Counted from the stretch's first letter, positions 23,406 through 31,936 are shown. The stretch is DNA of 48,147 nucleotides from Lachnospiraceae bacterium (GCA_016280395.1 JAEEGQ010000124.1:1-48147), one strand, 5' to 3'. Notes: generated from the sequence alone by a model not told the origin. A program made the numbers and translations.

Positions 23406-24251
23406 ATGAATGTTATAGAAACACGGGAACTTACGAAAACATACGGCAAAAACAGGGGCATTGACAAGCTCGGACTTACCGTTAAAGAAGGGGATTTCTT
23501 CGGTTTTATCGGGCCAAACGGCGCGGGGAAGTCCACGACCATAAGGACACTGCTCGGGCTTATAAGCCCAACGTCGGGCAGCGCGAAGGTGCTTGGATAC
23601 GACTGTGTAAAGGAAAGCACGAAGATCCTTAAAAACACGGGATATCTGCCTTCTGAGATCAATTTTTACACCGGGATGAAGGTGAAGGATGTTATCAAAT
23701 ACTCTGCCGACCTAAGGGGCGTAAAATGCGGTGAAAAGGCTGCTTTGCTTGCGGAACGGCTCGGGCTCGGGCTTGAAAAGAAGGTGAACGAGCTGTCACT
23801 TGGGAACCGAAAGAAAGTGGGCATTGTCTGCGCGGTGCAGCACAGTCCGAAGCTGCTGATACTCGATGAACCCACATCGGGCCTCGACCCCCTGATGCAG
23901 CGCGAATTTTTCGCTATCCTGAACGAAGAGAACAAGCGCGGAGCCACGATCTTTTTCTCTTCGCATATCCTCTCCGAAGTGCAGAATTACTGCAGGACTG
24001 CGGCGTTTATACGGGACGGCGGGATAATCATGTGCGACAGTGTCGAAAAGCTTGAAGAGACAGGTACAAAGAAGGTCTCGGTAAAGACGGCGGAAGGCAC
24101 AAAAGAATACCTTTTCAAAGGCGACGTTAACGCGCTGCTGCAAAATCTTGCGGCGCAGAAGGTGCTGGATGTAACGATCACGGAGCCGAGCCTTGAAGAG
24201 ATCTTTATGGAATACTACGATACCAAGTCAAATAAGGCCAAAGCCGTTTAA
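23406..24251 (+). CDS. ABC exporter ATP-binding protein
   Basis: 281 residues. Walker A GPNGAGKST, Q-loop region GYLPSEINFYTG, signature LSLGNRKKVG (altered LSGGQ), Walker B LLILDEPTSGLDP and the switch His in SSHILSEVQNYC. The C-terminal ~70 residues are the CcmA/BcrA-type tail (TITEPSLEEIFMEYY). RBS GGGAGGA supports ATG 23406, 75 bp after tetR; the permease gene is 45 bp downstream. Drug or peptide export regulated by the TetR protein is inferred. Confidence 0.88.
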   Translation: MNVIETRELTKTYGKNRGIDKLGLTVKEGDFFGFIGPNGAGKSTTIRTLLGLISPTSGSAKVLGYDCVKESTKILKNTGYLPSEINFYTGMKVKDVIKYSADLRGVKCGEKAALLAERLGLGLEKKVNELSLGNRKKVGIVCAVQHSPKLLILDEPTSGLDPLMQREFFAILNEENKRGATIFFSSHILSEVQNYCRTAAFIRDGGIIMCDSVEKLEETGTKKVSVKTAEGTKEYLFKGDVNALLQNLAAQKVLDVTITEPSLEEIFMEYYDTKSNKAKAV

Positions 24252-24296
24252 CACAGAGCGGATCCTTTATATCGAAGGCTCTGTACAGGAGGGAAA

Positions 24297-25085
24297 ATGA
24301 CTATATTATTACAGGAGATAAAACAACAGAAGGTGGCGATTCTTATCTGGAGCCTGTCTATAGGCCTTTTGATCGCTGTCTGCGTATTGATGTATCCGGA
24401 AATGAAATCCGAGATGGACGGCGTTAACGAGCTGTTCGCCTCCATGGGCAGCTTTACCGCGGCCTTTGGCATGGACAGGCTGAATTTCGGGACGCTGATA
24501 GGCTTTTACGCTGTGGAGGGCGGCAACATCCTTGCCATCGGCGGAGCCTTCTTCGCAGCGATCACGGCAATATCCGCGCTTTTGAAGGAAGAAAAGGAGC
24601 GCACTGCGGAATTCCTGCTCACGCACCCGGTATCACGCGCCAAAGTGGTCACAGGAAAGCTTCTCAGTGTGTATGCCATTATCCTGATACTTAACGCTAT
24701 CGTGCTTGTCTGCTCGCTTCTTTCGGTTGCGATCATAGGCGAGGAGATAGACCTGGGGCTTGTATTGCTGTTCCACCTTGCGTATCTCCTGATGCAGTTT
24801 GTTATCGCAGGTATCTGCTTTGGGATCTCGGCTTTCTTAAGCAGGTCGGGTATAGGGATCGGCATCGGGATAGCTGCGGTAATGTATTTCCTCAATATCG
24901 TGGCAAATATCTCGAAAGACGCAGAGGTACTGAAGTACATTACTCCCTTCGGTTTCTGTGAGGGGGCGGATCTGATCAACGACAAAGCCCTGAACGTGCC
25001 TTATCTTTGCGTTGGCCTGTGCCTGATGGCAGCGGGTATCGCAGCGGCATATGTGAAGTATTGCAGGAAAGATATAAACGCATAG
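24297..25085 (+). CDS. ABC-2 family permease
   Basis: 262 residues, six predicted helices (IWSLSIGLLIAVCVLMY, then NILAIGGAFFAAITAISALL, then VYAIILILNAIVLVCSLLSV and others). The cytoplasmic loop KERTAEFLLTHPVSRAKVVTGK is the hallmark of ABC-2 permeases of the BcrB/NatB kind. It follows the ATPase gene with RBS CAGGAGGG and precedes a terminator shared with the convergent yitT-like gene. It completes the TetR-ABC operon. Confidence 0.85.
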   Translation: MTILLQEIKQQKVAILIWSLSIGLLIAVCVLMYPEMKSEMDGVNELFASMGSFTAAFGMDRLNFGTLIGFYAVEGGNILAIGGAFFAAITAISALLKEEKERTAEFLLTHPVSRAKVVTGKLLSVYAIILILNAIVLVCSLLSVAIIGEEIDLGLVLLFHLAYLLMQFVIAGICFGISAFLSRSGIGIGIGIAAVMYFLNIVANISKDAEVLKYITPFGFCEGADLINDKALNVPYLCVGLCLMAAGIAAAYVKYCRKDINA

Positions 25086-25103
25086 ATTATACGGAATAAG
25101 AAA

Positions 25104-25137
25104 TGCCCCGGCATTGATGTGCCGGGGCAGCGTGTTT
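25104..25137. terminator. Shared terminator between the convergent permease and YitT genes
   Basis: tgccccggca (25104-25113) and tgccggggca (25120-25129), 6-nt loop. T-rich tract gtgtttta on the plus side and tctt-like on the minus side, so it could serve both genes. Confidence 0.7.
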
Positions 25138-25973
25138 TATCTGAGTATCTCGTCTATGGTCGATACGGTGCTGAAAGTACCTTTATTCCTTGAGATAATG
25201 TCCTTCATCTTGGAAAGTTCAAAGTAGTTGACATAGCAGATCAGGGTCTTGTTGCTGCCTGCTATCGCGCCGTAGGAGTCCATCATGGTGCAGGTCTTGT
25301 TGAGCTCCTCTTTTATGGCTTTTATGAGGTCGTCGGGATGTTTCGTGATGATCGTGACCTGCTTGATGGCTTCAAAATGGTCCGTAAAGTGGTTGATGAT
25401 CGAGGTTGCGACAACGTACACAAGAAGGCTCATGAGCGCTGCATTGCGGTTTATAAGGATGAATACGGCAAGGTAAACGCAGGCGTTAAAAGCGATAAGG
25501 ATATAAGTCATACTGAAGTTCTTGCCGGTCTTGTCTGAGATCTTCTTTACAACGATGTTCGCAAAGATCTCGGAACCGTCGATACATCCGCCGTTTTTTA
25601 AGATCAGAGAAAGGCCGGTGCCAAGGATCGCGCCTCCGAACACAACGGCAAGGAAATGCTCTATGTTGAGCTCAAAAGAGATGTTTTCAAATACTTCGAT
25701 CCCGACGGTATAAAGCACGGAACCGAGCAGCATCTTGATGCCGAAGGTCCTGCCGAGGATAACTGCGCCTGCGATCAGGAAGGGGATAAATACAGCGGCT
25801 ACGCAGACAGAAAGCTTGATGCCGGAGAGCTTGCTGATGATGATCGCGATACCGGCGGTACCGTAATCGATGGCGTCATTGGGGATGAGGATGCAGGCTA
25901 CGGCAAAACTCGCCATTATCGCACCAAGCGCGATAAGAATGTAGGACATTGCTTCTTTGAGTATCTTGTTCAT
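25137..25973 (-). CDS. YitT-family membrane protein (DUF161 with DUF2179)
   Basis: 278 residues. Five or six helices in the first two-thirds (SYILIALGAIMASFAVACILI, then AAVFIPFLIAGAVIL and later AVVFGGAILGTGLSLIL), containing GGCIDGSEIFA. A cytoplasmic DUF2179 domain (TIITKHPDDLIKAIKEELNK, then GAIAGSNKTLICYVNYFELSKM) forms the last ~90 residues and is related to nucleotide- or ion-sensing folds. RBS GGAGGAACG precedes ATG 25973. Function in the family is unsettled. It diverges from mntP. Confidence 0.85.
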   Translation of the reverse strand: MNKILKEAMSYILIALGAIMASFAVACILIPNDAIDYGTAGIAIIISKLSGIKLSVCVAAVFIPFLIAGAVILGRTFGIKMLLGSVLYTVGIEVFENISFELNIEHFLAVVFGGAILGTGLSLILKNGGCIDGSEIFANIVVKKISDKTGKNFSMTYILIAFNACVYLAVFILINRNAALMSLLVYVVATSIINHFTDHFEAIKQVTIITKHPDDLIKAIKEELNKTCTMMDSYGAIAGSNKTLICYVNYFELSKMKDIISRNKGTFSTVSTIDEILR

Positions 25974-26005
25974 GTAGCGTTCCTCCTGCCTGCATGTGTA
26001 GTGTT

Positions 26006-26085
26006 ATTCTAACACTTGTGATGTGTAAAAGTCAATCGGATAAGTGCAAATATCACTTGCGGCCCGGCAAGATAAGTGATAAAAT
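26006..26085. promoter_or_regulatory. Divergent yitT/mntP promoters with an operator dyad
   Basis: Minus strand: TTGACT (26035-26030), 18-bp spacer, TAGAAT (26011-26006). Plus strand: TTGCGG (26057-26062), 17-bp spacer, TAAAAT (26080-26085). An 8-bp inverted repeat, tatcactt (26051-26058) and aagtgata (26074-26081), overlaps the -35 and -10 of the rightward promoter, and gataagtg recurs at 26039 and 26071, 32 bp apart. No match to a yybP-ykoY manganese riboswitch was seen. Confidence 0.55.
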
Positions 26086-26134
26086 CCTCGTTAATGACAC
26101 CGGCGGACAGCCGGAACGGATACAGGTGGACCAT

Positions 26135-26722
26135 ATGGGCTGGACCGCGCTCTTTTTTATAAACAGCATAATGCTTGGTGTGGGCCTTGCAATGGATGCC
26201 TTCTCGGTATCGCTTGCAAACGGGCTTGCGGAGCCAAAGATGAACCCTAAAAGGATGAGCCTTATCGCGGGCGTTTTCTCCGGATTTCAGGGCCTTATGC
26301 CCATGATAGGCTGGGTCTGCGTCCACACTATCGTGGTGTATTTTAAGGCTTTTGAGAAATTCATCCCCTGGATCGCGCTTGCGCTGCTCTTGTTTATCGG
26401 TGGAAAGATGCTTGTAGAAGGCATAAAGGGCGATACGGAACAGGAAGAGGATTCAAGGCTTGGGCTCGGAGCGCTTATGGTGCAGGGCATAGCAACCTCG
26501 ATAGATGCTTTGTCCGTGGGCTTCACCATAGCGGAATACGACTGGATACAGGCGCTTGCTGCCGCACTTATCATTGCGGGCGTAACCTTTGTTATCTGCT
26601 TTGCGGGACTTGCGATAGGCAAGAAGTTCGGGACGAAGTTTTCGCGTCAGGCAACGATACTCGGCGGCCTCATCCTTATCGGTATCGGGATAGAGATAGT
26701 TGTCACAAGCTTTATAAAGTGA
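26135..26722 (+). CDS. mntP: Manganese efflux pump MntP
   Basis: 195 residues, six membrane helices, with the family's duplicated Asp motif: GLAMDAFSVSLANG in the first half and ATSIDALSVGFTIAEY in the second. Exports Mn2+ and protects against metal overload. The longer open frame from 25994 runs through the promoter region; ATG 26135, behind a weak AGGTGG site, begins at the normal N-terminus (WTALFFINSIMLGVGLAMDAF). Divergent from yitT. Control probably through the dyad at 26051-26081 because no riboswitch is visible. Confidence 0.9.
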   Translation: MGWTALFFINSIMLGVGLAMDAFSVSLANGLAEPKMNPKRMSLIAGVFSGFQGLMPMIGWVCVHTIVVYFKAFEKFIPWIALALLLFIGGKMLVEGIKGDTEQEEDSRLGLGALMVQGIATSIDALSVGFTIAEYDWIQALAAALIIAGVTFVICFAGLAIGKKFGTKFSRQATILGGLILIGIGIEIVVTSFIK

Positions 26723-26766
26723 CGGACAGGCTTAGAATGCCTGCAAAGTCCTGCAAAATAACAGAA

Positions 26767-26802
26767 AAGTGCTCCCGGCTTAAAACCGGAAGCACTTTTT
26801 TT
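26767..26802 (+). terminator. Terminator of mntP
   Basis: aagtgctcccgg (26767-26778) pairs with ccggaagcactt (26786-26797), one C-A mismatch, then a seven-base T run. Confidence 0.85.
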
Positions 26803-26807
26803 GCGAT

Positions 26808-26847
26808 AAACAAAAGCCCTTGGCGTAAGAATGCTTACAGCCAAGGG
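26808..26847 (-). terminator. Terminator of the tandem-repeat lipoprotein gene
   Basis: On the minus strand cccttggc and gtaag pair with cttac and gccaaggg (26817-26847) with a single bulged base, followed by CTTTTGTTT. Confidence 0.75.
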
Positions 26848-26882
26848 CCGGGTAAAAACTCTTTAATGCGGCTAAGCCGTTA

Positions 26883-28412
26883 TCATTCTACAGTCTGTGT
26901 TACCTCAACCTTTGTGATGTGAGGATTCGGAACAATATAGTAGTAGAGGTAACCCTCGATGTTGATGGTGGAGTAAAGCTTGAGCTGCTTAACGCCTTCG
27001 TAAACATCCGTTCCCTTTCCGCGAAGATAAGACTCAACTGTGCAGGTCATTTCTTTATCTCCGACGTAGATCTCAAAGTAGAGGTCGTCGCCGTCCTCGC
27101 CCTGGCCGTGATCCTTGTAAAGGAAAGGAACCTTGATGCCGTCGGGGTTCATGGAGAACGAAAGATTCGCGCCTGTGATCCTGAACTTGCGGTTCATGTA
27201 CTTGGATATATCTTCTCCGCTTTCGAAGACAGCAGTAATATCAACTGCAGGTGCGATATATGCGGGAGCGTCAATGATCTCAAAGGTTGCGCCTGCGGCA
27301 AGTTCTACCTCGCCCGACCATTCGGCCTTGAAGCCTGTAACCTTGATCTTTGTTCCGGGAACAAGCTTCTTGGAATCTGCTTCGGTGCAGGTCATGTTGT
27401 AGATGAAGTAAGCACCGTCGGGATCTGCTGCGTAAACAGTGAGCTTGTCCTGATACCATGACTGGTGATCCTGAACATAGCACTCGATAACAACTGCATC
27501 ATCAACTTTAGCGGCAGCATACTGTGCGTATGTCATAACGCCGTCGCTCTTTGCTGCTGCATTGCCTTTTACCTTGGCGCTTGTGATGTGAGGGTTGATT
27601 CCGTTGTACCAGTAAACATAGCCTTCAAGATCTACAACATCACCGATCTTAAAGTTCTTTACTGCTTCGTAAACGTCTGTTCCTTTACCGCAAAGGTAAG
27701 ATTCAACGGTGAAGGTGTAAACTTCTCCGTTGCTGTTGACCTTGAAGTAAAGGTCATCACCGTCCTGACCGGAACCATTGTGCTTGTAAAGGAAAGCAAC
27801 GGGATTGCCGTCCGCATCTGTGGAAGGCTCGATGGTGAGATTGTTGAAAGCTGCGAACTCGTTCATATGCTTCTCGAGATCAGCGGTGCCAAGAAGTGCG
27901 GTAACATCTGTTGCCTTTTCAACAACGTAGGTGCCTTCACCGAATTCGAAGGTAGCTTCCTTAACTTCAACTTCACCGGAGAATTCGCCCTTGAAACCTG
28001 TAACTTTGATCTTTGTGCCTTTTACAAGCTTCTTGGCATCATCCTCTGAGCAGGCCATGTTGTAGATGAAGTAAGCACCGTCGGGATCTGCTGCGTAAAC
28101 AGTGATCTTGTCCTTATACCAGGACTGGTGATCCTGAACATAGCACTCGATAACGACCTGGGATTCCATCTCTGCAGCAGAATACTGGGCAAATGTCATA
28201 ACGCCTTCGGACTTTGCAGCGGGATCGAAAGGAGCTTCTGTGGGTGTAGGAGTTGCGGGAACATCCGTAGGGGTGCTCTGAGCTTCCGTGGGTGATGGGG
28301 TGTTGGTAGGCGTTGCGGGTGTGTTGGTAGGTGTTGTCGTAGTTTTATTGCCACATGCGGCAAGAACGACCATAGCAGCCATCGCGAGCGCCAGTATGAG
28401 GTTTTTCTTCAT
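26883..28412 (-). CDS. Lipoprotein with two tandem ~219-residue repeats
   Basis: 509 residues. Lipobox VVLAAC (Cys20), then a Thr/Pro linker (about 24-68), then the same unit twice (about 69-285 and 288-505). Each unit reads VMTFAQYSAAEMES or VMTYAQYAAAKVDD, then VVIECYVQDHQSWY, YAADPDGAYFIYNM, KGTKIKVTGFK, and later DGDDLYF, VESYLxGKGTDVYE and NPHIT. The beta-rich pattern and KVTGxKxxxSGEVEV suggest two OB-like barrels per unit. Stretches of the two copies are nearly identical at DNA level, so the duplication is recent or kept uniform by conversion. No known enzyme motif. Alone, with its own terminator. Likely a surface binding protein. Confidence 0.75.
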   Translation of the reverse strand: MKKNLILALAMAAMVVLAACGNKTTTTPTNTPATPTNTPSPTEAQSTPTDVPATPTPTEAPFDPAAKSEGVMTFAQYSAAEMESQVVIECYVQDHQSWYKDKITVYAADPDGAYFIYNMACSEDDAKKLVKGTKIKVTGFKGEFSGEVEVKEATFEFGEGTYVVEKATDVTALLGTADLEKHMNEFAAFNNLTIEPSTDADGNPVAFLYKHNGSGQDGDDLYFKVNSNGEVYTFTVESYLCGKGTDVYEAVKNFKIGDVVDLEGYVYWYNGINPHITSAKVKGNAAAKSDGVMTYAQYAAAKVDDAVVIECYVQDHQSWYQDKLTVYAADPDGAYFIYNMTCTEADSKKLVPGTKIKVTGFKAEWSGEVELAAGATFEIIDAPAYIAPAVDITAVFESGEDISKYMNRKFRITGANLSFSMNPDGIKVPFLYKDHGQGEDGDDLYFEIYVGDKEMTCTVESYLRGKGTDVYEGVKQLKLYSTINIEGYLYYYIVPNPHITKVEVTQTVE

Positions 28413-28436
28413 AGTTAATCTCCTCTTTTCAAAAAA

Positions 28437-28495
28437 ATTGCGTGTCCGTCCTTACGAACACGCAATTATTATAAACGATTTTTGTGAAAAATCAA
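28437..28495 (-). promoter_or_regulatory. Promoter and 5' hairpin of the tandem-repeat lipoprotein; also terminates the importer operon
   Basis: Minus strand: TTGATT (28495-28490), 16-bp spacer, TATAAT (28473-28468). Right after the -10 lies a perfect 9-bp hairpin, attgcgtgt/acacgcaat (28466-28437), followed by TTTTTTT and then the ribosome site. The hairpin serves as a terminator for the importer operon upstream, and the same stem would form the very 5' end of the lipoprotein mRNA. The -35 overlaps the stop codon of the binding-protein gene. Confidence 0.65.
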
Positions 28496-30132
28496 TGCTT
28501 TTGTTTTTGAGCCCTTTTTTCGCGGATCTTATCGCGGATAAAATACGCGGCGATCCCCGCCCAGACTACTATCAGGACTATTATCAGCGCCTTTGACGCG
28601 TTCGGCAGTTCTCCGAGTTCTTTTCTCACTTCGCCGGAGACTGTGATCTCGTTCAGCTTGTAGAGGCTTATGATACGTTCCTTTTCTTTCACGTAAAATT
28701 CGTCATCTACGGTCTGCTTACGTCTTACTGCGTTTGCAACATCTTCTATGAGCTGCCCCGCAGCATTTCTTAAAGAAGCGGAACCGTTGAAAACAGGGGT
28801 GATAAAGGTGTTATCGGTATTTTCAAGGAGAAGCTTTGTGGCGTCGATCTTGACTTTGTAGTAGGTGTCGTTATCTTCGCCGCTTCTTGACAGATAATCC
28901 TTGTACTGTTCGGATTCCCTGGCGCTCTTTGTTACGGGAACGTAACCTTCGGTCTGAGAATATGCCGCCTGGACCTTGTCTGTCAGCAGGTACTGGGCAA
29001 AAAGCCAGGATGCAAGCACTTCTCCGGTGTCCTCTTTATTGAAGATGCAGAGCGACGGGCCCTGGGAGATCATTTGCGGATGCTCGGGATCAAACTGCGG
29101 AATGGGCTTTACAACGGTCTCGAACTTTACCTTCTGGCTGTCGTGGATATCCGAAAGCGGAGCGCCGTACCCGAGCCAGGTCGCACCGGCGGTAGAGTCT
29201 ATCGCAAAGATACACTGTCCTGCATTAAGGTAGTTGCCGGGATAGCTTGATATCGCAAAGGTAGAGAACGCGCGGGATTTTGCATGTATCGCGATCTCGT
29301 TGAGGAGCTCTTTTGTCGTATCGTTGAAAATATAAACATTACCTGCTGCGTCGGAGTATCCCGCGTTTTTCTGCTTTAACATCTGTATCATCATGTTGTC
29401 CGTGGACTTGTAGATGAATGGGATCATGACCTTCTGGCCGTTGATCTTAAACAGCCCGTTCTCATCTTTTTCAATGGCTGCCTCGGAGACCTTAAACACA
29501 AAATCCCAGGTAAGGTCCTCGGGAATGGTGTAGCCGAGCTTTTCGACCATATCCTTGTTGATATAGCAGGCTTCCGTGGAACGCATGAAGGGGAGCGCGT
29601 AGTAACAGCTGTCGAAACGCCCTTCGTCAAGGAACTTCTGCACTACGCCGTCCTTTGCAACCGGCGTGTATTTTATGTCTGTGCCGCCGAATCCGTATTT
29701 TTCGCTTGCAAAGAAGGCATCGAGCGGAACAACGATATTTTCACCGGAAAGGTAAGTTGCGATGTGATCCGGGTAGGAGATGCACACATTCGGGGTTGTC
29801 CCGGTGGAGATGTTTGTTATAACATCGTTATAGATCGCGCCGTAATCGGTGTACTGGCGCATGGTCACGGTAATGTTCGGGTAGGCTGCCTCGAAATCCT
29901 TTATGGCCTGGGCGTAGATGCGCTTCTGAACGTTGTTTGTATCGTTCTTCGACCAGAAGGTTATCTCGTAGTGCTTTGAGGTGTCGAAGTCTTCCGGAAC
30001 CTCGTATACGGCAAGGTTCCTGGCTTTATGGCATCCGGAAAGGAGCACCGGCATGAACACGGTGAGCAGAAGGACTAAAGCCCCGCGCAAAAGCTTTGAA
30101 AGAGGAAAACGGGTAACATTAAGCTTTTTCAT
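28492..30132 (-). CDS. Extracellular carbohydrate-binding protein of an ABC importer
   Basis: 546 residues from ATG 30132, which follows AGGAGGT and overlaps the permease stop by four bases; the longer frame to 30351 lies inside the permease gene. Lipobox VLLSGC (Cys34), then a family-1 solute-binding fold: KHYEITFWSKNDTNNVQKRI, DFEAAYPNITVTMRQY, NVCISYPDHIATYL, YALPFMRSTEACYINKDMVEKLG and GPSLCIFNKEDTGEVLASW. Unusually, the C-terminus ends with a predicted membrane helix (ALIIVLIVVWAGIAAYFI) and a basic tail, so it would be anchored at both ends. Last gene of the minus-strand importer operon. Confidence 0.85.
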   Translation of the reverse strand: MKKLNVTRFPLSKLLRGALVLLLTVFMPVLLSGCHKARNLAVYEVPEDFDTSKHYEITFWSKNDTNNVQKRIYAQAIKDFEAAYPNITVTMRQYTDYGAIYNDVITNISTGTTPNVCISYPDHIATYLSGENIVVPLDAFFASEKYGFGGTDIKYTPVAKDGVVQKFLDEGRFDSCYYALPFMRSTEACYINKDMVEKLGYTIPEDLTWDFVFKVSEAAIEKDENGLFKINGQKVMIPFIYKSTDNMMIQMLKQKNAGYSDAAGNVYIFNDTTKELLNEIAIHAKSRAFSTFAISSYPGNYLNAGQCIFAIDSTAGATWLGYGAPLSDIHDSQKVKFETVVKPIPQFDPEHPQMISQGPSLCIFNKEDTGEVLASWLFAQYLLTDKVQAAYSQTEGYVPVTKSARESEQYKDYLSRSGEDNDTYYKVKIDATKLLLENTDNTFITPVFNGSASLRNAAGQLIEDVANAVRRKQTVDDEFYVKEKERIISLYKLNEITVSGEVRKELGELPNASKALIIVLIVVWAGIAAYFIRDKIREKRAQKQKH

Positions 30133-31004
30133 CCCTTTGTACCTCCTCTTGCAACGCCTGCCATGATCTTTTTCCTGAAGATAAGGAACAGGACTATGAG
30201 CGGCAGCGAGATTATAACGACTGCGGCCATCATGGCAGGGACGTTCTCGCGTCCGAAGCCGTTTTCCCTTATCTCCTGGATACCGTTTGAAACAAGGAAA
30301 TAGTTCTGGTCGTCGGTGATGAGGCGCGGCCATACATAGGAGTTCCAGCACTCTATGACTTTAAGTATGATGATGGTCACAAGGGTCGGACGGCAGATAG
30401 GGATAAGCATCTTGAAAAGATAGCGGAAATCCGAGGTTCCGTCAACCTTTGCGGCATAGTAGATGTCATCGGGTACCTGGGCGAAGTTCTCACGAAGCAG
30501 GTAAATGTAGAAGACGCTCGTTACGGATGGCAGTATCAGGCCGGCAAAGGTGTTGCGCAGGCCTGCGTTTGTGATGGTAACAAAGTTTGTGATGACAACG
30601 AGCTCGTTGGGGATCATCATCAGCGAAAGGAACAGTGTGAAAACAATGTCTTTGCCCTTGAAATCAAGCCGTGCGAAGGCAAACGCCGCAAATATGATGA
30701 CGATCAGCATAAGACCTGTCGTAAGCACCGTAAAGATGAAGGTGTTGAGCAGGTAACGCCCGAGGGGGACCGATGTGAAGGCGTCGAGGTAGTTCTGCAT
30801 CGTGGGCGAGAGCGTGAAGAATTTGGGGGTGAATTCGCCGTTATATGCAGCGTAGCTCTTTACCGAGGAGAGCAGCATCCAGTAGAACGGGAAGAGGACA
30901 ATGAGAGCCCACAAAAATAACCCGAAGTACACAAATATGCGCCCGACTTTTGCCTTGATGCGCTCAGCCTTTGTTTCGTAATCGTTTTGTTTTTGAACAG
31001 CCAT
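30129..31004 (-). CDS. Carbohydrate ABC importer permease, MalG/UgpE-like
   Basis: 291 residues, six membrane helices. The EAA loop reads YAAKVDGTSDFRYLFKMLIPICRPTL, the docking site for the ATPase. The N-terminus FGLFLWALIVLFPFYWMLLSSVK is typical of MalG-type subunits. It follows the MalF-like gene and overlaps the binding-protein start by four bases (ATGA), so the operon is tightly coupled. RBS GGAGGGC lies ahead of ATG 31004. Confidence 0.9.
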   Translation of the reverse strand: MAVQKQNDYETKAERIKAKVGRIFVYFGLFLWALIVLFPFYWMLLSSVKSYAAYNGEFTPKFFTLSPTMQNYLDAFTSVPLGRYLLNTFIFTVLTTGLMLIVIIFAAFAFARLDFKGKDIVFTLFLSLMMIPNELVVITNFVTITNAGLRNTFAGLILPSVTSVFYIYLLRENFAQVPDDIYYAAKVDGTSDFRYLFKMLIPICRPTLVTIIILKVIECWNSYVWPRLITDDQNYFLVSNGIQEIRENGFGRENVPAMMAAVVIISLPLIVLFLIFRKKIMAGVARGGTKG

Positions 31005-31021
31005 GGTTTTGCCCTCCTTCC

Positions 31022-31921
31022 TTAGTAGTAAACGTGCTTGCGGCTTACAAGCAGGTTGATGCAGGTAATTGTAAGCACGATGATGAACAGGATTATCGCA
31101 GCTGCGGCAGCATAGGACGGGTAACCGCCGGAATCGCCGTAGAGCATGTCGTAAACGTAACCTACGATGGTGTTCATGCCGGCTGCGTTAAGGTCAACGC
31201 CGAACAGGGCCACTGAATCGCTGTAGGCCTTGAAAGCACCGATAAAACCTGTGATGACAAGGTAGAAGATCATGGGAGAGATCATCGGCAGCGTTATGGT
31301 ACGGAACATGCGGAACTTTGAAGTCCCGTCGACCCTTGCCGCGCTGTAATAGACCTTGTTCACGGATGCGAGGGCGCTTGTAAAGATCAGGATCTTGAAG
31401 GGAAGCACGATCCAGACCGTGTAAAAGCACAGCACGAACATCTTCGCCCAGTAGGGACCCGTGATGAAATCCACTGCCTCTCCGCCAAAAAGCTTGATCA
31501 GCAGGTTGACAAGTCCGTCTGTATATGCCGTTTTCTTGAACAGTATCATGAAGACGAGACCGACAGCCAGCGTGTTCGTTACATAAGGCAGGAAATACAC
31601 CGTCTGGAAGAGGTCGCGCAGCTTCTCGATGGAATTGAGACCGAGGGAGATAAGGAGCGCAAGCCCCGTGGAGACAGGAACGGTTATTGCAACGAGTATG
31701 AACGTGTTTTTAAGCGCCTGCAGGAAGTAAGGATCCCTTAACACGTATCTGTAGTTGTAGGCGCCGGTGCCAAAGGACGTTTGCGAAGCGAAATTGTAAC
31801 CCTCCTCGAAGGAGTAGACAAGCACGTCTATCAGCGGGTAGACCATGAAAACTCCGAGAAAGATGAAGGCGGGGATAAGATACAACCACGCTTTGAGATT
31901 GTTTTTCTTCATTATCGACAC
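31022..31921 (-). CDS. Carbohydrate ABC importer permease, MalF/UgpA-like
   Basis: 299 residues, six helices, EAA loop YSAARVDGTSKFRMFRTITLPMISPM. The N-terminus (AWLYLIPAFIFLGVFMVYPLIDVLVYSF) matches UgpA/MsmF-type subunits. It pairs with the MalG-like protein to form the transport channel. RBS GAGGAGT is ahead of ATG 31921. Substrate unknown; the binding protein and absence of enzymes in the operon give no hint beyond an oligosaccharide or glycerol-phosphate-type solute. Confidence 0.9.
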   Translation of the reverse strand: MSIMKKNNLKAWLYLIPAFIFLGVFMVYPLIDVLVYSFEEGYNFASQTSFGTGAYNYRYVLRDPYFLQALKNTFILVAITVPVSTGLALLISLGLNSIEKLRDLFQTVYFLPYVTNTLAVGLVFMILFKKTAYTDGLVNLLIKLFGGEAVDFITGPYWAKMFVLCFYTVWIVLPFKILIFTSALASVNKVYYSAARVDGTSKFRMFRTITLPMISPMIFYLVITGFIGAFKAYSDSVALFGVDLNAAGMNTIVGYVYDMLYGDSGGYPSYAAAAAIILFIIVLTITCINLLVSRKHVYY

Positions 31922-31936
31922 TCCTCTTTATGGACT

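Noticed and set aside
25974-26134. yybP-ykoY manganese riboswitch upstream of mntP
   Set aside because: Searched for by eye because of the gene; no paired core motifs found. A covariance search would settle it.
28492-30351. Longer start for the binding protein (30351)
   Set aside because: It would lie inside the MalG-like permease gene; ATG 30132 has a good ribosome site, lipoprotein signal and ATGA overlap.
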